The position numbers were made by a program, and so were the translations under genes. Below are positions 43,601-51,599 of a stretch of 64,000 nt of DNA, in pieces (the stretch's first letter is position 1; each line of letters starts with the position of its first letter). The DNA is from Flavobacteriales bacterium UBA2669 (GTDB lineage Bacteria > Bacteroidota > Bacteroidia > Flavobacteriales_E > Vicingaceae), in assembly GCA_002359215.1 (NCBI GenBank), contig DEMN01000012.1, forward strand, positions 372,001 to 436,000, given 5' to 3'. The notes beneath the pieces are model-generated. The model searched no databases. It was not told the origin of the DNA and worked only from the letters and a program-made list of their open reading frames with translations.

Positions 43601-46368
43601 GAGAAACCTCTGTATTAACAGTAGTAGATGAAACAGATGGGTTAAACGATACCTATTGTTCAGAACAAACGTTTACCCTATACGATTTACCTGACGAGAG
43701 TACCTCTCCTTACTACCCGTTTAATACAGCTCCTTATACCAACTATAAGCAAACGCATTTATTAGGCAGAGTTTCTAAAACATGGAACGAGTTTAGTATA
43801 ATGTGGTATGGTTACGATATGTATGGGCGAGTAGCCTGGACCATAGAATATATTTTAGATGCCGCCATTGCCGATTATAAAACCATTAATTATGAATACG
43901 ATGCTGCAGGAAATGTAAGCAATACCATTTACCAAAAGTACGATACAGAATATTTTGAACATCAGTATACCTATGATGCCGGTCAGCAATTAAAAAGAGT
44001 ACAGACCAGTATTAACGGAGTTATTTATTACAATGAAGCCACTTATGCCTATTACCAACACGGACCATTAAAAAGAACCGAAATAGGAGACCAATTGCAA
44101 GGAGTAGATTATGTATATACCATAGATGGAAAACTAAAAACCATTAACTCGCCCAATTTAGGCGAAGCAAGCGGAGGCACTATTTTTTATGACCCCGGAA
44201 AAGATGGGGAAGGAACAAGTTCGTTTAATACAGATATTTTCGGGATGGTAATAGATTACCATCAGTTCGATTATGAACGTGCAGGAACACACATTAACTT
44301 TGGGTTAGGAACCAACCAAAAATATACAGGAACCATTAACCAGGTAAGGTGGAATTTAGATGAAAATACCCTGGGATTAGATTTAACTCCTTCAGGAAAA
44401 CAAAATGTGTATCAATATACCTATAACGAGTTTAATTGGCTTACCGGAGCTACCTTTGGCGAATACACCCCATCGTGCAGCCAAAATACTAACCCTATTT
44501 ACAATTGCCCTTTTCCACCCACATTTACAGCCGATGTTAATAATCAGTTTAAAGTAAGCGACATCACTTACGATAAAAATGGTAATTTAGCTACGTTAAT
44601 CCGAAATGGAAACACTACCACAGGAACAGCTATGGATAATTTAACCTATAACTATGCTACTATTACTCAGCCTGATAATGATGTGGTAAAAGTGAATAAT
44701 AGATTAACCCATGTAACCGATGCGGTAGCTGCTTCAGGATATACTACCGATATAACTACCCAAAGTGCCAACAACTATACTTATAATGCCATAGGAGAAC
44801 TCATTGCCGATGCTACTGAAAACAAAACCTATACCTACTACCAAAATGGCTTGGCAAAGGCAATTAATACAGGCAGCAATGCCACCCTAAAGTTTGAATA
44901 CAATGCTAACGGACACCGCCTTAAAAAATACATATATAACAGCAGCGGAGTGTTAGATAAAGAAGTATTTTACATAAGAGATGCCGGAGGAAATGTAATA
45001 AGCACTTACGAAAAAGATATAGCCACTAGCAACATATCTAAAGATTACAGCATTATAGGCAATAACCTGATAGGGATGTTTAGCCCCGACCCGGTAAGCT
45101 TAGAAAGCCGCTATTTTATGTACGACCATTTAGGTAATGTAAGAGCAACCTTTAGAGAAAATGGCGGAGCACCGGAAGTGCTTAGTGTAAATGAATTTTA
45201 TCCTTTTGGTATGAACATGCCGGGCAGAACCTCTATCAGTTCACTTAATAAAGTAAACTACGGTTATCAGGGGCAGGAATTAGACCAAACTGGGCTTAAC
45301 TTTTTTCCATTGCGGATGTACGATGCCCGTTTGGGGCGTTGGCTCAGAACCGACCCCTATTACCAGCACCATAGCCCTTACTTAGCCATGAGTAATAACC
45401 CCATTAGCTTTATAGACCCAACAGGTGGAGTAGATGAAAACAATAATGGAATTGATGATAATGATGAGGATATCTTTATATCAGCAGGGTATTATGCAGG
45501 AACGAAATGGATGGATGAATTTATGAATTGGTATTCAGGATTAGAAGCCTCCATACAAAACCAAGATAAGTATGTAGAATACCTTACAGAATTGAGCCGG
45601 GTTGGAGAGGCTGAAATGAGAAGAAGAGTTTTAAAAGATGTGAAAGAAGTTTGGATAACTACTTCTTCTAGTTTTGACGGACCAATAAGTTTTAAAACAA
45701 TGCAAACCAGCTACAGTACCAGATATGCACTTACTTTTTATAAACCTACCTTTGGTGGTACCAGTGCCGATGATTTTGAATTTAGAGCGGGTGCTCGCGG
45801 AGCGGGTAATAGTTCCGGACCTTTGGCTTGTGTAATATGTGATTTAAATGATGGAGGGGGGAATAATAAAAAAAAATTAGAAGTAGCAGAGATAGCACCA
45901 AAACAGACCTCTAGTTTTGATGGATTTTGGGGTGGTGTAAATTGGGTATTAAATGGAGGTATTGAAAATGGAGTAATATATGACTGGGATGGAAATGCAA
46001 CAGGTGTTGCACCCAGTATGGGAGAACCATTTATACCTGGAGTAAGTGGAGGTATGAAACTTATTAAAGTAGCTGCTAAGGGTGGGGTTACTGTTTTGGG
46101 ACATTATCCTTCATATACAAAACTTGCAGGGCAGTTAGGAGCTAAAAGGTTTAATATTCCCACTAATATATGGAATAAAATGACAGCCAGTCAAAAATGG
46201 GCTGCAAATCAAAAGTTTCTTGACAGAATGATTTTACGTGGGGATAATATTAGATTATCGACTCCACTGAATCAAGTTAAGCCAGGTAGTTTTTATCAAA
46301 AAGAATTGAATTATTTGTTTAATAAAGGATATAAAGTAAGTTCTGATGGACTTTGGTTAATTAAATAA
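40609..46368 (+). CDS. RHS repeat protein (DUF6443-type) with C-terminal toxin domain
   Basis: The protein has 1919 aa. The signal peptide is MFKPYNIIISLFFIVVATSA...YGQ. A DUF6443-like region comes first (GWVISEGVTYLDNIGRPIQS). YD repeats fill the second half. The RHS core cap lies at about 1505-1615, with YDHLGNVRATFRENG, FYPFGMNMPGR and GYQGQELDQTGLNFFPLRMY, DPTGG marking its end. The variable tip follows: a linker to about 1825, then GHYPSYTKLAGQLGAKRFNI, WAANQKFLDRMILRGDNIRL and LNYLFNKGYKVSSDGLWLIK. I recall this last domain from other RHS and filamentous-haemagglutinin C-termini; its activity is not known to me. A candidate immunity gene begins 6 bp later. Confidence 0.85.
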   Translation: MFKPYNIIISLFFIVVATSATYGQAIITLDQPESGNQVHRATEKVRLLSGYAYQPVGTEKMKAYIGSIFNFTVDATPVGQEFTTYYISGMGVNGDFYMQTSDTFELSALDTTKLLTINFTDTNQVNSVAITITFNENNQIETAVALITDESDTYEYSIMPYLSVGIDNIIFDLNELIINHVSRCIQYDDYHWLSNKLYNENGWVISEGVTYLDNIGRPIQSQARNFSTNEIMAKQSIYDSFGRLAINTLSAPIYNGAFCYKSNFITANSGDPYDVSKFDLPNTSSALSGEIDNPFAVDNTTKGTLGWYFSNNNDEESYVASSGFPYSRVEYYSDPLGRPKRIAGISENFKLGSGHETTVFYGVAGNELTYVYGYAANNFNNYRNNLTKTILTNADGLEQVVYTDAQENVIATCYSGIENDCYTVPVQHKLDYYKGRSVNIHLPYFATQQLTFNLNTARGCSDIAYVTIKIVDLMNEKELVSGVDYNFVQTPITGTYKYPINFIGNYANKSLYLSISYDYTAHYINNVYPVRNYGPYLPYQAIQYKLDYSHWTLNYYDYKSRLVKTIPPEGVDCRGIDPNIAWDYETAWKNYDFYDYQTDVFTINPGNYVDNIYNYYDYKTTNSTIYISETTQNHDIELTFYPSQKNIGYLDCDNLGSFDDIGYDDNSQTLVTVNNILDFMEKNTTYSNSRIMTSIDTTDIDSFNMRTANRVPVLVQDGIFIGDQNFKVLTGDGFNIPLDVDPGPCSGHCFNGIQDCGETGVDIGPDCIITPPPPCEGIPPVLLATYKMEIEVIIEDATTAYYVKNDGSVQSAPYSYYFYPKIYKTCNCEYYWDYSSFSTLNITINNQELNTYKEGIHFNLKSVQVRKEQQLPNYEAFNDADWIHHLLQYMDLRVRLKHNVGPYTNDNISHSLISTYEYDELNQLVAVETPDEGLSESVYDTQGKTRFTQNAQQKIEEKFSYVNYDRAGRPIESGIYDYSNSAALQFQNQQELPALNVGETSVLTVVDETDGLNDTYCSEQTFTLYDLPDESTSPYYPFNTAPYTNYKQTHLLGRVSKTWNEFSIMWYGYDMYGRVAWTIEYILDAAIADYKTINYEYDAAGNVSNTIYQKYDTEYFEHQYTYDAGQQLKRVQTSINGVIYYNEATYAYYQHGPLKRTEIGDQLQGVDYVYTIDGKLKTINSPNLGEASGGTIFYDPGKDGEGTSSFNTDIFGMVIDYHQFDYERAGTHINFGLGTNQKYTGTINQVRWNLDENTLGLDLTPSGKQNVYQYTYNEFNWLTGATFGEYTPSCSQNTNPIYNCPFPPTFTADVNNQFKVSDITYDKNGNLATLIRNGNTTTGTAMDNLTYNYATITQPDNDVVKVNNRLTHVTDAVAASGYTTDITTQSANNYTYNAIGELIADATENKTYTYYQNGLAKAINTGSNATLKFEYNANGHRLKKYIYNSSGVLDKEVFYIRDAGGNVISTYEKDIATSNISKDYSIIGNNLIGMFSPDPVSLESRYFMYDHLGNVRATFRENGGAPEVLSVNEFYPFGMNMPGRTSISSLNKVNYGYQGQELDQTGLNFFPLRMYDARLGRWLRTDPYYQHHSPYLAMSNNPISFIDPTGGVDENNNGIDDNDEDIFISAGYYAGTKWMDEFMNWYSGLEASIQNQDKYVEYLTELSRVGEAEMRRRVLKDVKEVWITTSSSFDGPISFKTMQTSYSTRYALTFYKPTFGGTSADDFEFRAGARGAGNSSGPLACVICDLNDGGGNNKKKLEVAEIAPKQTSSFDGFWGGVNWVLNGGIENGVIYDWDGNATGVAPSMGEPFIPGVSGGMKLIKVAAKGGVTVLGHYPSYTKLAGQLGAKRFNIPTNIWNKMTASQKWAANQKFLDRMILRGDNIRLSTPLNQVKPGSFYQKELNYLFNKGYKVSSDGLWLIK

Positions 46369-46374
46369 AGAGTT

Positions 46375-46764
46375 ATGAATAACAATGAGATTATATATAG
46401 TTTTTTAAGGTCAAATGGTTTTAGATTAGTTGACAAAGATATATCTATGTCTTTTGGAGATTATTACGATATATTGACTAATGATAGTTTTGAATTAAGG
46501 TTTAGTAGTTCTAAATCTTTTGAAACGGTTGATATACGAAGTAGTCAGCTAAATGAAAATTGGTATGATTTGGCATTAGTAAAAGCTTTATTATACAATG
46601 AAAAAAAACTAAACAATATAACCACTATTGAAGAACACGGGATATTTTTGAGAAGAGAGCTTGTTAATATCGTTGAACTCTTTGATGGGAAGAATTATCT
46701 AATCACAAAGAAAAAATTAGAAGAATTAGGGAATGAAAGAGTTAAGCAAATGTTTCCAAGTTAG
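46375..46764 (+). CDS. candidate immunity protein for the RHS toxin
   Basis: This 129-aa protein has no signal peptide and starts 6 bp after the RHS stop codon. It is small, acidic and cytoplasmic, typical of immunity proteins encoded next to polymorphic toxin tips. The sequence (MNNNEIIYSFLRSNGFRLVD ... FGDYYDILTNDSFELRF) resembles no enzyme I know. Function is assigned by position. Confidence 0.65.
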   Translation: MNNNEIIYSFLRSNGFRLVDKDISMSFGDYYDILTNDSFELRFSSSKSFETVDIRSSQLNENWYDLALVKALLYNEKKLNNITTIEEHGIFLRRELVNIVELFDGKNYLITKKKLEELGNERVKQMFPS

Positions 46765-46784
46765 TGTGTGTGCTCGTGTGCCTT

Positions 46785-46950
46785 GGCACTGTTCGTGAGA
46801 GCTTGTAGCTTGAACACCGCTGAAAAAAAACGAAGGTAGTTGATTTTTAGGACAAAGTCAAGGGTGTGCTCGGCACTGTTAGTGAGAGCTTGTAGCTTGA
46901 ACACCGCTGAAAAAAAAACGAAGGTAGTTGATTTTTAGGACAAAGTCAAG
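46785..46950 (+). repeat. tandem direct repeat of about 78 bp, two copies
   Basis: Copy A at 46785-46862 and copy B at 46872-46950 are almost identical: GGCACTGTT, then AGCTTGTAGCTTGAACACCG, then GATTTTTAGGACAAAGTCAAG. They lie between the RHS immunity gene and an orphan toxin tip, in a place where C-terminal cassettes are exchanged by recombination. Neither copy codes in a continuous frame. Confidence 0.85.
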
Positions 46951-47198
46951 AGGTAAATAAAAGTTTTTTAAAACAATACGTTCTTTTAAAAGTGGTAAAT
47001 GGTAATGTTGGATTTGGTAAAGATGAAATGTGTAGCTACAAGCATACACATAACGGTGCGGTGCACACTGGTACAAATTACCTTAATCCCGGTAATCCAA
47101 TGAGTATCGTAACCAATCCAAGTACTGATAAATCTCTAATCATTGATAATGTTACAAAAGAGGTTATCCAATTAGGAGGTAAAGGATTTAAATACTGA
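46932..47198 (+). pseudogene. orphan RHS-type toxin C-terminal tip
   Basis: An open frame without start codon runs from just after a TGA at 46929 to TGA 47196: FLGQSQEVNKSFLKQYVLLK, then VNGNVGFGKDEMCSYKHTHN, ending IQLGGKGFKY. The absence of a start, the position behind an RHS/immunity pair and the small gene directly downstream match displaced toxin tips found behind RHS loci. Such tips can be restored by recombination with the main gene. HTHNGAVHTG may hold catalytic His residues, but I cannot name a family. Confidence 0.6.
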
Positions 47199-47202
47199 TA
47201 TA

Positions 47203-47610
47203 ATGAAGGAAATAAGTAAAACTATTTATATTAGATTGTTGGAAGGTCCCGAAACATGGGTTCCAGTACCAGCTATATCACAAGGTGATGATATTTTTGA
47301 GATAAAGGAAAATCAATATTTAGATTTAGAGGAAGATATATCAAGTATTTGGGAGTTTTTTCCTGGTGATGTTGTACAGTGTATAAAGCGAGATGGAAAA
47401 CTAATAGCCTCTGAACTTGTGAAGGCTACATTTCCTAATCGTAAGGTCTATCAGCTTGTTTTTTTGATTGTGAGAAGTTTAGGTGAGATAACACCCAATC
47501 AGTTACAAGAGTATCGAGATGAAATTAAGTGCCTTTGTTTTGATAGTAGTATTGTCCAAAGACAGCATCCTGTTGTAAAAAACTGGATTTATAAATACTG
47601 TGGTACTTGA
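47203..47610 (+). CDS. candidate immunity protein paired with the orphan toxin tip
   Basis: This 135-aa protein starts 4 bp after the orphan tip's stop. It is cytoplasmic and acidic (IRLLEGPETWVPVPAISQGD, then DDIFEIKENQYLDLEEDIS). Size and place suit an immunity protein. It bears no resemblance to the 129-aa immunity candidate, so it would protect against a different toxin. Its ATG follows AT-rich DNA and the codon use is normal. Confidence 0.6.
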   Translation: MKEISKTIYIRLLEGPETWVPVPAISQGDDIFEIKENQYLDLEEDISSIWEFFPGDVVQCIKRDGKLIASELVKATFPNRKVYQLVFLIVRSLGEITPNQLQEYRDEIKCLCFDSSIVQRQHPVVKNWIYKYCGT

Positions 47611-47735
47611 TTTTTAGGAGAAAGTCAAGAGGTAAATGAAAGTTTTTTTAAACAATAATGGTAAATGGTAACGTTGGATTTGGTAAAGATGAAATGTGTA
47701 GCTACAAGCATAAACATAATAAATAGTGCGGTGTA
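47607..47735 (+). repeat. partial duplicate of the orphan toxin tip (copy of 46929-47065)
   Basis: From TTGATTTTTAGGAGAAAGTC through the segment encoding VNGNVGFGKDEMCSYKH, this stretch repeats 46929-47065 with a few changes and then stops with TAG. The two copies form direct repeats around the second immunity gene, a footprint of recombination. Confidence 0.82.
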
Positions 47736-47763
47736 CATTATGGCTTTATTTCTTGAAGAATAA

Positions 47764-48777
47764 TTATTTCTTAAATAGTCTGTCAAACAAAGCGTAAGAG
47801 AAAAATAATTTAGTACTCCAAATTTTTTCACCTCCATCATATTCAATCTTTTTATAACTTCTACCTATTCCAATATTGATCTTGTTGTTCCAGTGTAATT
47901 CAATTCCAGCGTAAGAGCCATCCCATAAACCATATTCAGAATCGATTGGAGAAGCATGAAAAAAGGAGAAACCTATATAGTGTTTAAATTTCTTATCTAC
48001 ATAATAGTCAGCTCCAATTAATTGTACAGCTCCAAGTATATTTCCTTTTTCATATGAGCCTTTAAATGAATTAGTACTCATCATTAGTATTGGGGGTGAT
48101 ATTAAAGTTATAGCAAATCGTGATGGATCGTGAAATTTATCATTTTCAATGCTATATCGCTTATTCATTCTATGGGTTCTTCTTCTATAAATATAACCAT
48201 CGGCAAGAAAAGAATACAGATTTCTTTGTCGATAACCATTCGAATACTTATTCTCATATTTTTCATATAGCTCATCTAAAAACTTTGAATATGCAACTGC
48301 ATTTGCTTTAACTTTAGTATTTATTAAACTGTCAATAGTATTTGCCGAAACTGCAAATTCTTTATGCCATTTTAAGGTTCTCATTTTACCAACAGTTGAA
48401 CTGAACATGGTATGATTAAGTAAGTTTATTTCTGATTTTACTTCAGTTCTAATGATTACTGAATCATTGTCAATTAACATGGCAATTTTACTTCTGTTAT
48501 ACGCTATCCATTCCTTAATTAAAACATCATTTGTCTTATTTAACATTAAGGAATCATAGCTAAAATAAAAAACTGGTAATTCGTTCTCATAGGTAAAAGG
48601 TTTTATTAATTGTGCATACCATATAAAATCGAGTGAATCTGCCTTTGTTTTTTGTTTTTTTAGATTATTAATGATGTCATCGTGTAGCGATTTCAGGAAA
48701 ACCTGATTACCTCCTTGGGCTTGGAGTCCAAGTGTTACAATTAAGCATAGAATAAAAGTTAAAATATATTTTCTCAT
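47764..48777 (-). CDS. secreted protein of unknown function, C-terminal beta-strand rich
   Basis: The protein has 337 aa with a signal peptide (MRKYILTFILCLIVTLGLQA). The first 200 mature residues are helical and charged. The last 130 alternate polar and hydrophobic residues (IGFSFFHASPIDSEYG, YAGIELHWNNKINIGIGRSY, STKLFFSYALFDRLF), which suggests outer-membrane or beta-sandwich strands. It overlaps the hydrolase gene upstream by 4 bp, so the two are translated together. I do not recognise the family. Confidence 0.55.
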   Translation of the reverse strand: MRKYILTFILCLIVTLGLQAQGGNQVFLKSLHDDIINNLKKQKTKADSLDFIWYAQLIKPFTYENELPVFYFSYDSLMLNKTNDVLIKEWIAYNRSKIAMLIDNDSVIIRTEVKSEINLLNHTMFSSTVGKMRTLKWHKEFAVSANTIDSLINTKVKANAVAYSKFLDELYEKYENKYSNGYRQRNLYSFLADGYIYRRRTHRMNKRYSIENDKFHDPSRFAITLISPPILMMSTNSFKGSYEKGNILGAVQLIGADYYVDKKFKHYIGFSFFHASPIDSEYGLWDGSYAGIELHWNNKINIGIGRSYKKIEYDGGEKIWSTKLFFSYALFDRLFKK

Positions 48778-49844
48778 AAGTCTAATAATTTTAATTTTTC
48801 AATAATAGTTTTAATATCGTTAATCATTTTATAAAGATTGATTCCATTTGAATTTTCATTTACAATGTCCTTCAACTCACTATATATATCATTATATTCA
48901 TCGTTTAAGTTATTATCACTATTATCATAAGCTGTTATTTTTTCTTGTTTAAAATTAGAATCAAGTACAACATTACAAAGGTCTTCTACCAATGGTAAAT
49001 ACACTTTAGGATGGTCCAAATAAAGGTCAAAATCGTGCATCCAAGCTCTATCAATATAGTCTAATTGAATTTTAGAGGTATATACTGTTGGCGAGATATT
49101 TTTAGATAATCCAATCCATACTATAGGATCGAATTTATTACCAAAGATACGGTAACTATGTGTTATCACTCCAAATTGTTCTCCCATATCTGACATTTTA
49201 CACACCTTAATAAATGTGTTGCTTGGGTTACGGTCATGTGCATCAAATTTATTCATCACTTCAGGAATACTTGCTAATTGATAGAATGATCGAATTTCAG
49301 GAGACCCATCTTCGGGCAATCCTGACGGCAGTACATTAAAATCACTCCCACCTGAATATAAACGATGAATCAGATCGAACCCTACTTTAGTTCCTAAACT
49401 ATGACAGATAAATGAGAATTTAGCCCCGGGGTTTTCTTTAATGGTGTCAACTACATTATTTACTAGTGGAATTAAAACAAGATCAGTAATCTCTGGATTT
49501 AAAATATAAGTAGGTACATCTAATGCATAATCTCTTAAGCCGCTTACAATCTTTTCTTTATTATTATCTGGTTCGTGGTTAGTATTGTTTCTTTCTGCTA
49601 ATCCGGTACTTAAGAAATTGTGAAGTGGTTCCCATTCTGCTGCACCCTCTATCATCGTTGCCATATTAGCATCAATAATATCACCGTAGGTTAGTTCTTT
49701 AAACTCAAGTTCAAATCGAGGTTGTTTATTTGTTTCAGTTAAGATAGTATCAATTTTTTCCTTTATTTTTATAATAGGATCTTTTGCCCAACCTTCAGTA
49801 TGTTTTCCAACGCCATGTAATAGAAATACAATATGTTTTTTCAT
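48774..49844 (-). CDS. alpha/beta hydrolase (lipase/esterase-like)
   Basis: The protein has 356 aa with no signal peptide. The oxyanion-hole segment FLLHGVGKHTEGW lies at the N-terminus and the nucleophile elbow is FICHSLGTKVGF, a CHSLG form of GxSxG in which the first Gly is Cys. A late Asp/His pair such as HDFDLYLDH is a candidate for completing the triad. Similar cytoplasmic lipase-like proteins occur as stand-alone enzymes and as effector relatives. It is followed by the secreted 337-aa protein and lies within the suspected RHS island. Substrate unknown. Confidence 0.65.
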   Translation of the reverse strand: MKKHIVFLLHGVGKHTEGWAKDPIIKIKEKIDTILTETNKQPRFELEFKELTYGDIIDANMATMIEGAAEWEPLHNFLSTGLAERNNTNHEPDNNKEKIVSGLRDYALDVPTYILNPEITDLVLIPLVNNVVDTIKENPGAKFSFICHSLGTKVGFDLIHRLYSGGSDFNVLPSGLPEDGSPEIRSFYQLASIPEVMNKFDAHDRNPSNTFIKVCKMSDMGEQFGVITHSYRIFGNKFDPIVWIGLSKNISPTVYTSKIQLDYIDRAWMHDFDLYLDHPKVYLPLVEDLCNVVLDSNFKQEKITAYDNSDNNLNDEYNDIYSELKDIVNENSNGINLYKMINDIKTIIEKLKLLDL

Positions 49845-49965
49845 TTGATATTTATGTTTAATTTAAAAATAATAAGTATCAAATATATAAAAAAACTATT
49901 TGTTATTCAATAGGTTAGTTTATAAAATTAAATTATAAGGAGTAACTTTTAGATGTGTTATGATG

Positions 49966-50028
49966 ATTATCATGTACATTCCTATGATGGAAAGTAATAA
50001 GAGGTTGTTTTAGGGGGATGTGAGTTTT
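49966..50028 (+). pseudogene. duplicated 3' end of gspF (15 codons plus downstream bases)
   Basis: Bases 49971-50028 match 34254-34311 at 51 of 58 positions. The reading frame is kept to the stop: MYIPMMESNKRLF against MYIPMMEINTGLF in the intact gene. The match continues 15 bp past the stop (ATGTGAGTTTT). No other part of gspF is present. Confidence 0.85.
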
Positions 50029-50074
50029 AATGACTTTGTTTTTAATGATAAAGAGACTTTAAAAATCAATAGAT

Positions 50075-50116
50075 AAAAAAAGCCCTGAAGTTTAAACTTC
50101 AGGGCTTTTTTGTTTT
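50075..50116 (-). terminator. strong bidirectional terminator next to tRNA-Lys
   Basis: AGCCCTGAAGTTTAAACTTC continuing AGGGCT forms a perfect 13-bp palindrome, with an A-tract before and a T-tract after. On the - strand it lies just 3' of the tRNA gene. Confidence 0.9.
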
Positions 50117-50120
50117 TTTG

Positions 50121-50193
50121 TGACCTGGCTGGGATTCGAACCCAGGACCCCTTCATTAAAAGTGAAATGCTCTACCAGCTGAGCTACCAAGTC
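50121..50193 (-). tRNA. tRNA-Lys (anticodon TTT)
   Basis: The - strand folds into a full 73-nt cloverleaf: acceptor GACTTGG/CCAGGTC, D-arm GCTC..GAGC, anticodon loop CTTTTAA with anticodon TTT closed by TTTCA/TGAAG, and T-arm CTGGG-TTCGAAT-CCCAG. CCA is not encoded. Such genes are frequent neighbours of inserted DNA, and a gspF fragment lies just beyond its terminator. Confidence 0.96.
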
Positions 50194-50292
50194 GTCCTAA
50201 AAAAGGAGTGCAAATATAGCAGTGTATTTTTTATAAAAAAAGAATATCCTAGTTTTTTTTAACCTTTTTTTTCAAAGGGTTGATTAACAGTT

Positions 50293-51456
50293 TTATTCTA
50301 TGATAGGACAGCGTTCAAAAGGTTTATTTCTATCAAATAAATACCGATAGGTATGGTAGGTTCTATACACTTCTGCATCTAAATCTTTGGCAATTCGTAA
50401 CATTTTTGGATTAAAATCGCCTATCCATGTCAAAACCGTTTGTTTATATCGCTTTTCTTTCAATAAACTTTCATGTGTCCATTTAATCATAGCACCATCA
50501 ACACCTTTTCCCTGAAAACGTTTGGCAATACCAAAAACAATGCCCACCATTGTTTCCGGAGGGTGTACCATTTTATGGTAAAGAAATTGAAGTTTTCCCC
50601 ACCAGTTTAAGTTACCGTTTACATATTTAAACAGTTCGTTTAATTCAGGGATATTAATGTAGAAAGCAATAGGCTTGTTTTTATAGTAAACAAAAATCAT
50701 GATGGAAGGATCATAAATGGGTTTTAGGTTCTGCATAATTTTTCGGGAAGTAGCCGTGGTCATTTCCTTAAAATTATCATGATTTGCCCAAGCACTGTTG
50801 TAAACCGTTTTAAAGTTATCGGCAATTTCATTTAAGCTGAGGTTTTTCACATTAGCAATGCTGTAATTCCCGTCAGCTAAAATACGTTCACTTTTATCTT
50901 CAAAAACTTGTTGGGTAGGCACTCCAATAGAACGCTTAAACATAAATTGTTGGTAGTAGGTTTTAAAACCATATTCCTCAAACAATTGTTGATAGTAAGG
51001 AGGATTGTAATTCATTCCATAACTATTAGGGGCGGTGAAGTTTTCAACCAACAAGCCCCAAAACATGTTTTTCTCACCAAAATTAATGGGTCCATCCATT
51101 GCCTCCATACCGTGTTGTGTTAGCCAATCTTTAGCAGTGTTAAATAAGGTTGCGGCAGCTTCATTATCATTAATACACTCAAAAAAGCCAACACCACCTG
51201 TGGGTTGTTCGTTACTCTCTGTAGTTTCAAAATTTACAAAAGCGGCAATTCTGCCAATGGCTTTATTAGTGTTATTAAATAGTAGCCAACGTGTTATTTT
51301 TCCATTAGCATGCGCTTTATTTTTGGTGGGGTCAAAAACTTTTTCAACATCTTGTTTGATGTGAGGAATCCAGTTGTTATCATTTTTATATATAGAGAAA
51401 GGAAGTTGGTGGAATTGTTGAATTAATTTATTGGTCGTAACTTCTTTTATTATCAT
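50293..51456 (-). CDS. GNAT-like acyltransferase-fold protein
   Basis: This 387-aa cytoplasmic protein starts MIIKEVTTNKLIQQFHQLPF and has motifs I recall from a widespread Bacteroidota family annotated as GNAT-like: WIPHIKQDVEKVFDPTKN, AMDGPINFGEKNMFWGLLVE, and near the end FGIAKRFQGKGVDGAMIKWT, which resembles the acetyl-CoA binding Q/RxxGxG/A loop. The substrate is unknown. It stands alone on the - strand beside the tRNA-Lys gene. The divergent SDR gene is 143 bp away. Confidence 0.6.
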   Translation of the reverse strand: MIIKEVTTNKLIQQFHQLPFSIYKNDNNWIPHIKQDVEKVFDPTKNKAHANGKITRWLLFNNTNKAIGRIAAFVNFETTESNEQPTGGVGFFECINDNEAAATLFNTAKDWLTQHGMEAMDGPINFGEKNMFWGLLVENFTAPNSYGMNYNPPYYQQLFEEYGFKTYYQQFMFKRSIGVPTQQVFEDKSERILADGNYSIANVKNLSLNEIADNFKTVYNSAWANHDNFKEMTTATSRKIMQNLKPIYDPSIMIFVYYKNKPIAFYINIPELNELFKYVNGNLNWWGKLQFLYHKMVHPPETMVGIVFGIAKRFQGKGVDGAMIKWTHESLLKEKRYKQTVLTWIGDFNPKMLRIAKDLDAEVYRTYHTYRYLFDRNKPFERCPIIE

Positions 51457-51599
51457 GCTTCACGTTTTCTATTAATTAACAGCCTCAAAAATACTTAATA
51501 TAAATAAGATTTTTTAAACTAATGTTATCAACTATCTTTAAATTGTTTTGCCAATAATTTTATAAGTAATAAATTAGCCGATATAAAAACAAACAGATT

